Origin: Burkholderia aenigmatica
GTDB lineage: Bacteria; Pseudomonadota; Gammaproteobacteria; Burkholderiales; Burkholderiaceae
Assembly (NCBI RefSeq): GCF_902499175.1
Contig: NZ_CABVQC010000051.1
Span: 1-64,000 of the forward strand
DNA length: 64,000 nucleotides
Reading direction: 5' to 3'
The notes beneath the pieces are model-generated. The model was given only the letters and a program-made list of their open reading frames with translations. It ran no database searches and was not told the origin of the DNA. Below are positions 41,807 to 51,426 of this stretch, one piece after another. The translations under genes were made by a program, and so were the position numbers. Position 1 is the stretch's first letter, and each line of letters begins with the position of its first letter.

Positions 41807-43279
41807 ATGAGTACGATTACCGCCGAACGCGCGCCGTCGCGCAACCGCAACCGCAGCTGGCTACCCGAGCCGAAGCACTGGGTCGGGCAGGCCGGGCTGT
41901 GGACGTTCACCGCCGCGCTGATCGCCATTCACCAGGGCAAGGTGCTGACGCTCGCGTTTCCGGTGCTGGCCATCGCGGTCGGCATCTGGCTGTATTTCAA
42001 GAGTCCGGCGCGCTACGTCGGCTTCATGTGGTGGGTGTGGTTCCTGAGCCCGGAAGTGCGGCGTCTCGCCGACTGGTCGAAGGGCGCATTTACGCCAACG
42101 AGCCTGATCCAGGTCGCGCCGCTCGCGGTGACGATGATCGCCGGCCTCGGGCTGATCCGGCATTACCGCGTGCTCGCGCAGCGGCGCGGGATCCCGATCC
42201 TGCTGATGCTGTTCGGGCTCGCGTACGCGTACCTCGTCGGGATCGTGTCGAGCGGCGTGATGGCCGCGACCTACGACCTCGCGAACTGGGTGTACCCGGT
42301 GCTGATCGGCTTTCACATCATGGTCAACGCGCGCGACTACCCGGAGTACCGCGACGTGCTGCTGTCCACGTTCATGTGGGGCATGCTGGTGATGGGCGTG
42401 TACGGCGTCGTGCAGTACTTCGTGATGCCGCAGTGGGACGTGCTGTGGATGATCGGTTCGGACATGGGTTCGCAGGGTGAGCCGGTGCCGTACGGCGTGC
42501 GCGTGTTCAGCACGATGAACTCGTCGGGGCCGTTCGCGTTCGCGATGATGGGCGCGCTGGTGTTCGTGCTCGCGGCGCCGCAGAAGATCCGCTGGTTCGC
42601 GGGGGCGGCCGGCTTCGTGTCGTTCGCGCTGTGTCTCGTGCGCTCGACGTGGGGCGGCTGGGTGATCGCGCTCGCGATCCAGCTCGCGCAGTCGAACAAC
42701 CGCGTGCGGATGCGGATCCTGATCAGCGGTGTCGTGCTGGTCGGGCTGTGCGTGCCGCTGCTGACCGTCGGGCCGGTGGCCGATCGCCTCGGCCAGCGTC
42801 TCCAGTCGATCACGAACCTGAAGGACGACCGCAGCTACGACGACCGCAACAAGTTCTACGCGACCTTCGCGCAGACGGCGTTTACCGACGTCGCCGGCGA
42901 AGGGATGGGCGCAACGGGCGCATCGACGAAGCTGTCGAGCGACAGCGGCGAACTCGGCAAGTACGGCAGCTTCGACAGCGGCGTGATGAACGTGCCGTTC
43001 GTGCTCGGCTGGCCCGGCACGCTGCTGTACCTCGCCGGCGTCGTGATGCTGTTCGGCCGCACGCTGCGCGCGGCGTTCAAGCTGCGCAAGGACAAGTTCG
43101 TCGGCGCGTGCCTGAGTCTGTGCCTGTCGACCTTCGCGATGCTCGTGTTCACGAACTCGCTGATCGGCACGGGCGGCCTGCTGATGTTCACAGCCATTTT
43201 TTCGATTCTTTCCGCGGCGCACTGGCAAAAGGCACAACGCCTGCTGGCCGCCGCGCGTTTACGGGGAGGCGACCATTGA
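41807..43279 (+). CDS. bceI: BceI, polysaccharide polymerase (Wzy/O-antigen ligase-like)
   Basis: 490 residues with about ten to twelve hydrophobic segments and a large periplasmic loop at roughly residues 320-400 (LQSITNLKDDRSYDDRNKFY), the Wzy/WaaL layout. Segment LVRSTWGGWVIALA is a typical pore-side stretch. It should join cepacian repeat units in the periplasm. Starts 10 nt after bceH; its stop overlaps the TTG start of bceJ. Confidence 0.88.
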   Translation: MSTITAERAPSRNRNRSWLPEPKHWVGQAGLWTFTAALIAIHQGKVLTLAFPVLAIAVGIWLYFKSPARYVGFMWWVWFLSPEVRRLADWSKGAFTPTSLIQVAPLAVTMIAGLGLIRHYRVLAQRRGIPILLMLFGLAYAYLVGIVSSGVMAATYDLANWVYPVLIGFHIMVNARDYPEYRDVLLSTFMWGMLVMGVYGVVQYFVMPQWDVLWMIGSDMGSQGEPVPYGVRVFSTMNSSGPFAFAMMGALVFVLAAPQKIRWFAGAAGFVSFALCLVRSTWGGWVIALAIQLAQSNNRVRMRILISGVVLVGLCVPLLTVGPVADRLGQRLQSITNLKDDRSYDDRNKFYATFAQTAFTDVAGEGMGATGASTKLSSDSGELGKYGSFDSGVMNVPFVLGWPGTLLYLAGVVMLFGRTLRAAFKLRKDKFVGACLSLCLSTFAMLVFTNSLIGTGGLLMFTAIFSILSAAHWQKAQRLLAAARLRGGDH

Positions 43280-44460
43280 GAATCGCGATCGTCACGCACG
43301 TCGTGCGACATAACGACGGGCAGGGCCGCGTCAATTACGAAATCGCGCGCGCGGCGCTGGCCGAGAACTACGAGGTCACGCTAGTCGCGTCGCACGTCGC
43401 GCCCGAGCTGCTGGCCGACCCGCGCGTGCGCTGGGTGCCGGTGAAGGTCGGCGGCTTCTGGCCGTCGAACCTCGTCAAGCAGCAGGTGTTCGCGCTGAAG
43501 AGCGCGGCCTGGCTGCGCGCGCATCGCGACGAGTACGACGTGCTGCACGTGAACGGCTTCATTTCGTGGATCAAGGCCGACGTGAATACCGCGCACTTCG
43601 TGCACGGCGGCTGGTTCAAGAGTCCGTACTATCCGTTCGGGCCGACGAAGGGGCTGTGGTCGGCGTACCAGTACGTCTATACGCGCGTGAACACCACGCT
43701 CGAGCGCTGGGCGTACCGGCGTTCGCGCGCGATCACGGCCGTGTCGCAGAAGGTGGCCGACGAGATCGCCGGGCTCGGCATCGACAGCCGCAAGATCAGC
43801 GTGATCTACAACGGCGTCGACACCAGCGCATTCGCGGGCGCGCAGGCCGATCGCGCGGCGTTCAAGCTGCCGGACGATGCGTTCCTGCTGCTGTTCGTCG
43901 GCGACCTGCGCACGCCGCGCAAGAACCTCGGCACCGTGCTGAAGGCGCTGACGAAGCTGCCGGCGAACGTGCATCTGGCGGTGGCCGGCTACCTGCCCGG
44001 CAGCCCGTATCCGGACGAGGCGCGCGCGCTCGGCATCGATTCGCGCGTGCATTTCCTCGGTCTCGTGAAAAACATGCCGACGCTGATGCGCTCGGTCGAC
44101 GCGTATGTCTTTCCGTCGCGCTACGAAGCGATGAGCCTGTCGCTGCTCGAGGCGATGGCGGCCGGGCTGCCGGTCGTCACCGCGCGCACGGCGGGCGGCG
44201 CGGAAATCATTACGCGTGAATGCGGGATCGTGCTGGAGGATCCGGACGATCCGGCCGCGCTCGCGCAGGCGATCGGTACGCTCGCGGCGTCGCGCGACAC
44301 CTGTCGCGCGATGGGCGCCGCCGCCCGCGAACTGATGACCCGTTTCGGCTGGGCGCACATGGGCGCCCAGTATGTCGCGCTCTATCGGCGCATCGGCCAA
44401 CCTTCGCAGCCGTCCGCTTTCGAGCGGGTCGAGCATGCGGTCACGCAGGAGCAGTCGTGA
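43276..44460 (+). CDS. bceJ: BceJ, family 4 glycosyltransferase
   Basis: 394 residues from a TTG start at 43276, overlapping the bceI stop (TTGA) with GGGGAGG upstream; no ATG fits the start of the domain (RIAIVTHVVRHN). GT-B fold with VSQKVADEIAGLGI, VIYNGVDT, LLFVGDLRTPRKNL and the retaining-GT motif E-x7-E (EAMSLSLLE). It adds a cepacian sugar. Its stop overlaps the next ATG by one base. Confidence 0.9.
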   Translation: MRIAIVTHVVRHNDGQGRVNYEIARAALAENYEVTLVASHVAPELLADPRVRWVPVKVGGFWPSNLVKQQVFALKSAAWLRAHRDEYDVLHVNGFISWIKADVNTAHFVHGGWFKSPYYPFGPTKGLWSAYQYVYTRVNTTLERWAYRRSRAITAVSQKVADEIAGLGIDSRKISVIYNGVDTSAFAGAQADRAAFKLPDDAFLLLFVGDLRTPRKNLGTVLKALTKLPANVHLAVAGYLPGSPYPDEARALGIDSRVHFLGLVKNMPTLMRSVDAYVFPSRYEAMSLSLLEAMAAGLPVVTARTAGGAEIITRECGIVLEDPDDPAALAQAIGTLAASRDTCRAMGAAARELMTRFGWAHMGAQYVALYRRIGQPSQPSAFERVEHAVTQEQS

Positions 44461-45626
44461 TGTCCCAATCTTCCCGGCCGATCAAATCGTTGCAAATCGG
44501 CATGCACTGGTTCCCCGAACGCGCGGGCGGCCTCGACCGGATGTACTACTCGCTCGTCGGCGCGCTGCCGGGCGCGGGTGTCGAGGTGCGCGGGCTCGTT
44601 GCCGGCTCGCCGAAGGTCGCCGACGACACGGATGGTGCGATCCAGGGTTTCGGCCCCGCAACGGAATCGCTCGCGCGCCGGATGCTCGCCGCGCGGCGAG
44701 CGCTGCGCGAGGAGGTTCGCAGCGAGCGGCCGGACGTGATCTCGTCGCACTTCGCGCTGTACACGTTCCCGGGCCTCGACGTCACGCGCGGGATTCCGCA
44801 GGTGTCGCACTTCCAGGGGCCGTGGGCCGACGAAAGCCAGGTCGAGGGTGCCGCGTCGCTCGGGCAGCGCGCGAAGCGCTATCTCGAACAGGCCGTCTAT
44901 ACGCGTTCGTCGCGGCTGATCGTGCTGTCGCAGGCGTTCGGCCAGATCCTGACGAATCGCTACGGAATCGATCCGTCGCGCGTGCGCGTGATTCCCGGCT
45001 GCGTCGATACCGCGCAGTTCGACACGCCGCTCACGCCCGGCGAGGCGCGGCACAAGCTGCAACTGCCGCAGGACCGGCCGATCGTGCTGGCCGTGCGCCG
45101 GCTCGTGCGGCGCATGGGGCTGGAGGACCTGATCGACGCGATCGGCCTCCTCAAGCACCGTCACCCGGACGTGCTGCTGCTGATCGCCGGCAAGGGCAAG
45201 ATCGGCGAGGAACTGCAGCAGCGCATCGATGCGGCCGGGCTGCAGGACAACGTGAAGCTGCTCGGCTTCGTGCCCGACAACCATCTTGCGGCGCTGTACC
45301 GCGCGGCGACGGTCAGTGTCGTGCCGACGGTCGCGCTCGAAGGCTTCGGGCTGATCACCGTCGAATCGCTCGCGTCCGGCACGCCCGTGCTGGTCACGCC
45401 GGTCGGCGGGTTGCCGGAGGCCGTCGCCGGGTTGTCCAGCGATCTCGTGCTGCCGTCCACCGGCGCGGACGCGATCGCGGAAGGCCTCGGCGCCGCGCTG
45501 TCGGGCGCGATCACGCTACCCGACGAGGCCGCGTGCAAGCGCTATGCGCGCGATCATTTCGACAACGCGGTGATCGCGCGGCGCGTAGCCGGCGTGTACG
45601 AAGAGGCGATCCAGGCAGCGGGTTGA
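44460..45626 (+). CDS. bceK: BceK, family 4 glycosyltransferase
   Basis: 388 residues. GT-B fold: MHWFPERAGGLDRMYYSLV at the N terminus, VIPGCVDTAQF at the hinge, VLAVRRLVRRMGLEDLI and the E-x7-E motif (EGFGLITVE) in the donor half. Last gene of the rightward bce-I transcript. The ATG at 44460 overlaps the bceJ stop (TGATG). A small hairpin follows the stop, and the next gene is on the other strand. The acyltransferase and GDP-rhamnose genes of bce-II are not in this window. Confidence 0.92.
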   Translation: MSQSSRPIKSLQIGMHWFPERAGGLDRMYYSLVGALPGAGVEVRGLVAGSPKVADDTDGAIQGFGPATESLARRMLAARRALREEVRSERPDVISSHFALYTFPGLDVTRGIPQVSHFQGPWADESQVEGAASLGQRAKRYLEQAVYTRSSRLIVLSQAFGQILTNRYGIDPSRVRVIPGCVDTAQFDTPLTPGEARHKLQLPQDRPIVLAVRRLVRRMGLEDLIDAIGLLKHRHPDVLLLIAGKGKIGEELQQRIDAAGLQDNVKLLGFVPDNHLAALYRAATVSVVPTVALEGFGLITVESLASGTPVLVTPVGGLPEAVAGLSSDLVLPSTGADAIAEGLGAALSGAITLPDEAACKRYARDHFDNAVIARRVAGVYEEAIQAAG

Positions 45627-45634
45627 GTGCCCGC

Positions 45635-45653
45635 GGCGCGCAACCTGCGCGCC
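45635..45653. terminator. Hairpin after bceK
   Basis: The 8-bp stem GGCGCGCA/TGCGCGCC with loop ACC starts 9 nt after the bceK stop. It has no T-tract. A candidate transcript end. Confidence 0.45.
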
Positions 45654-45754
45654 GAACCGAAAGCCGGACCGGTGCACGCGCGGCCGGTTCGCGTGCCGGC
45701 CGCCTGCGAAGGGCTGGCCGGCCTTCTCCATCCGATACGCGGCGCCGGCACGCA

Positions 45755-46990
45755 TCACGCGCGCCTGAGCGTCGCGGCCCAGACACCGAGCGCCGCCACG
45801 CTCACGACGGCGCCGAGCACACAGACGCCCGTCCATCCGGCGCGCGCATACATCATCGTCGACGCAATCGCGCCGAGCCCGCTGCCGGCCGAATAGAACA
45901 GCATGTAGCAGCCGACGAGGCGCGCATGCGCATCGGGCCGCGTGCCGAGAATCATGCTCTGGTTGACGACGTGGACGGCCTGTCCGCCGACATCGAGCAG
46001 CACGATGCCGACGATCAACCACGCAATCGACGTATTGCCGAACGCGAGCGGCAACCACGAACACGCGAGCAACGCGAGCGCGGCGCCGGTCGTCGCTTCG
46101 CCGCGCCCGCGATCCGCGAGCCGGCCCGCGCGGGCGGCCGCCGCCGCACCCAGCGCGCCGACCAGACCGAACGCGCCGATCTGCGTATGCGACATCGCGT
46201 GCGGCGGCGCGCTCAGCGGCAGCACCAGCGCGCTCCAGAAGATGCTGAATGCCGCGAACATCAGCAGCGCGATCGCGCCGCGCACGCGCAGCACGCGTTC
46301 ATTGCGCAGCAGCGACACCATCGATCGCAGCAGCGCCGCATAGCCGATGCGCTCGCGCGGCCCGTTCTCGTCCGGCAACAGCCGCGACAGCACGGCGAGC
46401 ATGGCGATCGCGAGCGCGCCCGACACCAGATAGACGGCCCGCCAGCCCGCGATATCGGTGACGACGCCGGCCAGCGAGCGTGCGGCCAGCAACCCGACCA
46501 CGACGCCGCCTTGCGCGGCCCCCACCACACGCCCGCGTTCGCCGGCGCCCGCCAGCGCGGCCGAGCACGCGATCAGCCCTTGCGTCATCGCGGTGCCGAG
46601 CAGCCCGACGGCGACCATCCCTGCCAGCAGCGCGACGCGCGTCGACGAGGCGGCGACACCGATGCAGGCCGCCGTCAGCAGCAGGAGCTGCACGGCGATC
46701 AGGCGCTTGCGGTTCAGCAGGTCGCCAAGCGGGACGACGAACAGCAGCGCGAGCGCACAGCCGAGCTGCGTCGCGGTGATGACGCCGCCGACGGCCGCCT
46801 GCGACACGCCGAAATCCCGCGCGATCGAATCGAGCAGCGGTTGCGCGTAGTAGACGTTCGCGACGCTGGCCGCGCAGCAGACGGCCAGCAACGCGACGCG
46901 CGCCGCGGACAGGCGGCCGTCGTCGGCCGGATGCGCTGCATGTGCAGGTGCGTTCGATGCAACGCTGCCGGAATGACAGGAAGAATCCAT
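45755..46990 (-). CDS. MFS transporter (12-TM drug/sugar efflux type)
   Basis: 411 residues with twelve hydrophobic segments. Typical features are NVYYAQPLLDSIARDFGVS in TM1 and the loop 2-3 motif GDLLNRKRLI, as in the YnfM/AraJ-like branch. It likely exports small molecules by proton antiport. The ATG at 46990 was chosen because the frame upstream crosses the operator region. It diverges from an HxlR-type regulator, which probably represses it; the shared region has a clear inverted repeat. Confidence 0.9.
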   Translation of the reverse strand: MDSSCHSGSVASNAPAHAAHPADDGRLSAARVALLAVCCAASVANVYYAQPLLDSIARDFGVSQAAVGGVITATQLGCALALLFVVPLGDLLNRKRLIAVQLLLLTAACIGVAASSTRVALLAGMVAVGLLGTAMTQGLIACSAALAGAGERGRVVGAAQGGVVVGLLAARSLAGVVTDIAGWRAVYLVSGALAIAMLAVLSRLLPDENGPRERIGYAALLRSMVSLLRNERVLRVRGAIALLMFAAFSIFWSALVLPLSAPPHAMSHTQIGAFGLVGALGAAAAARAGRLADRGRGEATTGAALALLACSWLPLAFGNTSIAWLIVGIVLLDVGGQAVHVVNQSMILGTRPDAHARLVGCYMLFYSAGSGLGAIASTMMYARAGWTGVCVLGAVVSVAALGVWAATLRRA

Positions 46991-47010
46991 GAGTTCCCTT
47001 ACGCAAAGTA

Positions 47011-47063
47011 GTTGCAAATTAAAACCAGAATGGAGTGTAGGAAAAGTAGTTTTAAAATGCAAC
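47011..47063. promoter_or_regulatory. HxlR operator candidate (inverted repeat)
   Basis: GTTGCAAATTAAAAC (47011-47025) and GTTTTAAAATGCAAC (47049-47063) are inverted copies matching at 13 of 15 positions, both preceded by AGTA on the left side. They sit in the AT-rich divergent promoter region of the MFS and HxlR genes. Confidence 0.7.
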
Positions 47064-47144
47064 CTGTTGTGCGGCGGGCGAGACGTCCGCGCACGGATGG
47101 CCGGCGTTGCCGAGAAGGCGGCCGGCGCGATGGCGGAGAGGAAC

Positions 47145-47615
47145 ATGGCCAGGCAGAAAAGTCTTGCGGATTCGCCGTGCCCGGTGGCACGGGCGACCGA
47201 TATCGTCGGCGATCGCTGGGCATTGCTGATCGTGCGCGATGCATTCGACGGCGTGCGCCGGTTCGGCGATTTCCGCGCGAGCCTCGGCGTCGCGAGCAAC
47301 ATCCTGTCCGACCGGCTCAGGATGCTGGTGGACGCAGGCGTGTTCGACGTCGTGCCGGCGTCGGACGGCAGTGCGTATCAGGAGTACGCGCTGACCAAAA
47401 AGGGCGAAGGGCTGTTTCCGGTGATCGTGATGCTGCGGCAGTGGGGCGAGGCGAACCTGTTCGCGCGCGGCGAGCCGCATTCGGTGCTGGTCGACCGCAG
47501 TACCGGGCGCGCGATCCGCAAGCTCGCGCTGCGGCATGACGACGGCCGGCCTTTGAAGGCGGCGGAGACTGTCGTGAAGAAGATCGGCGACGAAGCCGGT
47601 ACGACGCGACAGTGA
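47145..47615 (+). CDS. HxlR-family transcriptional regulator
   Basis: 156 residues. The winged HTH is typical: CPVARATDIVGDRWALLIVRDAF with the conserved Cys near residue 12, FGDFRASLGVASNILSDRLRMLVDAGVF, YALTKKGEGLFPVI. HxlR proteins sense reactive aldehydes or quinones, often through that Cys. ATG 47145 has GGAGAGGA before it; an ATG five codons earlier is possible. It is divergent from the MFS gene and likely controls it and itself through the inverted repeat between them. Confidence 0.9.
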   Translation: MARQKSLADSPCPVARATDIVGDRWALLIVRDAFDGVRRFGDFRASLGVASNILSDRLRMLVDAGVFDVVPASDGSAYQEYALTKKGEGLFPVIVMLRQWGEANLFARGEPHSVLVDRSTGRAIRKLALRHDDGRPLKAAETVVKKIGDEAGTTRQ

Positions 47616-47683
47616 GCGTCATGCGCGACGGCCGTGCCGTCGGATAGACTGTCGCGATCGTCGTCGACCGGAGCCGCATCGTC

Positions 47684-48619
47684 ATGTCCCACCCGCTGGA
47701 TTCCGCCGGTTATCGGTTGCTGCTCGACTTGCAGCGTCGCATCCACGACTACTGCGAGCGCGAGGGCGCCGAGGACGGGCGCGACCATGCCGATCCGGCT
47801 GAGCCGCTGTGGCAGACCGATTTCAACCATGTCACCGTCGCGCCGATGCGGGCCGGGCTGCATGTCCGGTACTTCGGCGGCGCCTGGGAGGAGCCGTTCG
47901 ACTGGACGCTGCAATGTCTGGCCGAGCGGGACGTCGCGGCGCTCGTGACCGATCTCGCGTTCAGCGGCCTCGACGAAGGCGCGAACGGCACGCGCGAATG
48001 GGATTTCGGTCCGCTGCTCGATTCGGACGCGCGGTTCCCGATGCTGCGCTCGCTGTATGTGCGGCCGACCGAACCGGCCGATCACAACCAGTCGATGGTC
48101 GTGCGCCGCGACCTGATCATGCAGGAGGGCGGCGAGATTGCCCGCTTTGCCGCGAAGGCGCCGTTTCTCACCGAGCTGACGGTGCCGAATGCGCCCGACG
48201 CGCGCTTCTTCGACGTGCCGCTTGCGCATCTCCAGCGGCTGCGCATCGGCGGTGGAGACGACACGCAGCAGTTCATCGAGCGTCTTGCCGGCAGCGACAA
48301 CCTGTCGTCGCTCGGCTGGCTCGATTTCTCCGAATCGACCGCATTGCATTCGACGTGGAAGCGCGCGCGCGACGCTGGCAGCGTCACGTCGTTCGAGGCC
48401 TACGAGCGCTTGCTGAAGAGCCCGGCCGGCCAGCGGCTCCACACGCTGACGCTGAGAAATACGTGTCTCGATCGGGACGCGCTCGACGCGCTGCAGGCCC
48501 TGCATCCGCGGCTGTCGTTCATGGTGATCCAGGCCGGCCACGGCGGCTACGTGAGTCACTTCAAGGACAACGTGTTCCCGTGGCGTCACCTGGTCCAGCG
48601 CGACCCCGGCGACGCCTGA
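47684..48619 (+). CDS. Hypothetical protein with leucine-rich-repeat-like segments
   Basis: 311 residues with normal codon use. I do not recognise a named family. The middle and C-terminal parts contain irregular LRR-like units (FPMLRSLYVRP, APFLTELTVPNAP, LAHLQRLRIGGG, LHTLTLRNTCLD), as in some cytoplasmic bacterial LRR proteins. No signal peptide or membrane segment. It lies 68 nt after the HxlR gene and ends 10 nt before a convergent MFS gene. Function unknown. Confidence 0.75.
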   Translation: MSHPLDSAGYRLLLDLQRRIHDYCEREGAEDGRDHADPAEPLWQTDFNHVTVAPMRAGLHVRYFGGAWEEPFDWTLQCLAERDVAALVTDLAFSGLDEGANGTREWDFGPLLDSDARFPMLRSLYVRPTEPADHNQSMVVRRDLIMQEGGEIARFAAKAPFLTELTVPNAPDARFFDVPLAHLQRLRIGGGDDTQQFIERLAGSDNLSSLGWLDFSESTALHSTWKRARDAGSVTSFEAYERLLKSPAGQRLHTLTLRNTCLDRDALDALQALHPRLSFMVIQAGHGGYVSHFKDNVFPWRHLVQRDPGDA

Positions 48620-48629
48620 CCGCCTCCGT

Positions 48630-50078
48630 TCAATCGGCCGCCGCCACGGCCTGACGCGCGGGCGATGCGCCGCGATGCGCATCGGGCCGCACCCGCGTCG
48701 CGAGCAACGCGGCGGCGACCAGCAGCGCGACCGACACGGCCGTTTCGGTCCGCAACCCGTTCACGACCTGCGCCGCGCCTCCACCGCCGGCGAGCGCGCC
48801 GAACGCTGCGACGCCCATCGCGCCGCCGGCCTGCCGCGCGGTATTCAGCACGGCCGACGCGATGCCGGCCCGCTCGGGCGCGACCGACGCGAGCACGGCC
48901 GTCGTCATCGCCGGCACCGCGAAACCCATGCCCGACGGAATCAGCAGGAACGGTACCAGCAGCACGGCCAGCGGCGTCGATGCGTCGATGAAATGCAGCG
49001 ACCCGTAGCCGAGTGCGGCGACGAGCGCGCCCGCCAGCATCGGCGCACGCGGGCCGTGACGCGCCACGACGCGGCCGCTCGCGAGGTTCGACAGCAGGAA
49101 GCCGCCCGTCAGCGGCAGGAACGCGAGGCCCGCCTGCAATGCCGATTCGCCGCGTGCGCGCTGCAGGTACAGCGCGAGCACGAACACGGTGCCGTAGTAC
49201 GTGAGGTTCACGCAGATCCCGAACAGCACGGCCGCGCTGAACGTGCGATGGCGGAACAGCGACAACGGCAGCATCGGCGTGGCTGTGCGCGCTTCCACCG
49301 CGACGAATGCGAGCGCGGCGAGTGCGGCCAGCGCGAAGCCGCCGGCGACGACCGGATGCGCGAAGCCGAGCGGCCGCCATTCGATCACCGCGCCGGTCAG
49401 CGCGGTCAGCATCGCGATCGCGATGAACTGGCCGCGCAGGTCGAGTGCACGGACGGAACGGGAAGGCGTGGCCGGCGTAGCCCCCACGCGGCGCGCGGGT
49501 ACCCATGCCAAGGCGGCCGCCAGCCCGGCCGCACACAGTGGCAGGTTCACGAGGAAGATGCCGCGCCAGCCCCACGCCGCGATCAGCAGGCCGCCGACGA
49601 CCGGGCCGGCCGCGATCGAAATCGACCCGGCTGCCGTCCATCCGCCGACGGCTCGCGCACGCAGGTGCGGGTCGTGCCGGCACGCGTCGTTGAGCAGTGC
49701 GAGCGAATTGGGCAGCATCGCCGCGGCACCGACGCCCTGCAGCGCGCGCGCCGCGATCAGCATCGCGGGCGTGCTGGCAGCACCGCATGCGAGCGACGCG
49801 ACCGCGAACAGCGCGAGGCCCGCGATGTACAGGCGGCGCGCGCCGAAGCGGTCGCCGAGCGCGCCGCCCGACAGCATCAGTACCGCGAACGCGAGCGTGT
49901 ACGCATCGACGACCCACTGCAGGCCGGCGACCGGCAAGTGCAGGTCGCCGGCGAGATGCGCAAGCGCGATGTTGACGATCGTCACGTCGAGTTGCGTGAC
50001 GACGAAGCCGGTGCTGACGGTCGCGACGATGCGGGCGAGCGCGGGCGGGAAGGCGGCGGAGGGGGCGGTCGTATCCAT
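48630..50078 (-). CDS. MFS transporter, DHA2 (14-TM, EmrB/QacA) family
   Basis: 482 residues with fourteen hydrophobic segments. DHA2 features are TQLDVTIVNIALAHLA in TM1, WVVDAYTLAFAVLMLSGGALGDRFGARRLY across the first loop, and GPVVGGLLIAAWGWRGIFLVNLP (motif C region and following). It probably exports hydrophobic drugs by proton antiport. No membrane-fusion partner is adjacent. The AraC gene behind it, on the same strand, may regulate it. Confidence 0.9.
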   Translation of the reverse strand: MDTTAPSAAFPPALARIVATVSTGFVVTQLDVTIVNIALAHLAGDLHLPVAGLQWVVDAYTLAFAVLMLSGGALGDRFGARRLYIAGLALFAVASLACGAASTPAMLIAARALQGVGAAAMLPNSLALLNDACRHDPHLRARAVGGWTAAGSISIAAGPVVGGLLIAAWGWRGIFLVNLPLCAAGLAAALAWVPARRVGATPATPSRSVRALDLRGQFIAIAMLTALTGAVIEWRPLGFAHPVVAGGFALAALAALAFVAVEARTATPMLPLSLFRHRTFSAAVLFGICVNLTYYGTVFVLALYLQRARGESALQAGLAFLPLTGGFLLSNLASGRVVARHGPRAPMLAGALVAALGYGSLHFIDASTPLAVLLVPFLLIPSGMGFAVPAMTTAVLASVAPERAGIASAVLNTARQAGGAMGVAAFGALAGGGGAAQVVNGLRTETAVSVALLVAAALLATRVRPDAHRGASPARQAVAAAD

Positions 50079-50275
50079 GCGTCAATCGTAGGACGCGGCG
50101 GCGGGCGATGTTTCAGCGGGACGTGAAGCATCGAAGCGGGCGACAGGATGCGATGGGACGGCGAACGGGAGCGGCGAAGGCTGCGACCGGCCGGGCGCCC
50201 GAGCGAATGCGGTTTGCCGAACCGTGCCGCTACGACGTGCGTTGACGCGGATTCAACGCCGGCATGCGGCTGCGC

Positions 50276-51049
50276 TCAATGCCGCGCGCCGCGCCAGCGT
50301 CCCGGCGCTACGCCGAAGCGCTTCGTGAACGCGTGCGTGAACGTGCTTTGATCCGCGAAGCCGACCATTCCGGCGATATCGACGAGCGGATACCGGCCGT
50401 CCGCGAGCAGGATCACGGCCGCGTCGAGCCTGAGCCGCTGCAGGTAGCGATGCGGCGTTTCGCCGAACGCATCGACGAACAGTTGATGAAAACGGCGCAT
50501 CCCGTAGCCGCAGTGCGCGGCGAGATCGGCGATGCGTAGCGGCTCCGCAAGCCGTGCGCGCAGCCAGCGGTCGATGCGCGCGAAATCGAGGCCCGGTGCG
50601 GGTGCGGCGATGCCGCGTTCGTCGAGCAGCGCGCCGCACAGCCGCGCGGCCGCCTGCCACTGAAAACGGTGCGCGGCCGCGTGCTGCGCGTCGCCGGCGG
50701 GTGCGTCGAGTTGCGCGGCTGCCGCCGCGATCTGCGCGACCAGCGACGTCAGCGCCGGATCGATCGCCACGGCGCGCGCGTTGTCGAACAGCCGCTGCGG
50801 CACCGCGAGCGATGCGGGCGGGAGATTGAGCACGAGCTGGCGGTTCTCGCCCAGGCCCGCGTAATCGTGGCGAGCACCGGCCGGAATCAGCCAGGCGCCG
50901 TGCCGGTCGAGGCGCTGGCTGACGCCGTCCACCGCCATCACCATCGCGCCGTCGATGCCGAGCACGATCTGGTGAAAGTCGTGCACGTCCGACGCTTCGA
51001 GCGTGTCGTAGCGTTGCAGTGCGACGGTGGGGGACGGAAGGTGTGCCAT
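50276..51049 (-). CDS. AraC-family transcriptional regulator with cupin domain
   Basis: 257 residues. An N-terminal cupin-like sensor domain (HQIVLGIDGAMVMAVDG, GAWLIPAGARHDYAG) precedes the AraC HTH pair (RIADLAAHCGYGMRRFHQLFVDAFGETPHRYLQRLRLDAA, VDIAGMVGFADQSTFTHAFTKRFGVAPGRWR in sequence). The effector is unknown. It is transcribed toward the DHA2 exporter 200 nt away, the likeliest target, and follows the FKBP gene by 35 nt. Confidence 0.9.
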   Translation of the reverse strand: MAHLPSPTVALQRYDTLEASDVHDFHQIVLGIDGAMVMAVDGVSQRLDRHGAWLIPAGARHDYAGLGENRQLVLNLPPASLAVPQRLFDNARAVAIDPALTSLVAQIAAAAAQLDAPAGDAQHAAAHRFQWQAAARLCGALLDERGIAAPAPGLDFARIDRWLRARLAEPLRIADLAAHCGYGMRRFHQLFVDAFGETPHRYLQRLRLDAAVILLADGRYPLVDIAGMVGFADQSTFTHAFTKRFGVAPGRWRGARH

Positions 51050-51084
51050 GGGGCAGGGCGTCAGCCGGCGGCTCGTGTGCCGTG

Positions 51085-51426
51085 TCAGAGGGCGAGCAGT
51101 TCGACTTCGAACACGAGCGTCGCATTCGGCGGAATCACGCCGCCTGCGCCGCGCGGGCCGTAGCCGAGTTGCGGCGGGATCGTCAGGCGACGCACGCCGC
51201 CGACCTTCATGCCCTGCACGCCTTCGTCCCAGCCCTTGATGACCATGCCGCCGCCGAGCACGAACGCGAACGGGTCGTTGCGATCCTTGCTCGAATCGAA
51301 TTTCTGACCGTCGGTCAGCCAGCCCGTGTAGTGGACGCTGACGGTCTGGCCGGCTTGTGCAACGTCGCCGGTGCCTTCGGTCAGGTCTTCGTATTTGAGG
51401 CCCGATTCGGTCGTGATGACAGACAT
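51085..51426 (-). CDS. FKBP-type peptidyl-prolyl cis-trans isomerase
   Basis: 113 residues, a single minimal FKBP domain: [53 protein letters not shown], and FEVELL at the end. Active-site aromatic residues are retained. No signal peptide, so cytoplasmic. Similar to Mip-like short FKBPs of Burkholderia linked to stress and virulence. The start is ATG 51426 with AGGAGAAGTC upstream; the frame upstream is not family-like. Confidence 0.94.
   Translation of the reverse strand: MSVITTESGLKYEDLTEGTGDVAQAGQTVSVHYTGWLTDGQKFDSSKDRNDPFAFVLGGGMVIKGWDEGVQGMKVGGVRRLTIPPQLGYGPRGAGGVIPPNATLVFEVELLAL

Noticed and set aside
44372-47011. 879-codon plus-strand frame across bceK and the MFS gene
   Set aside because: Crosses two well-supported genes in other frames and encodes only Arg-rich sequence.
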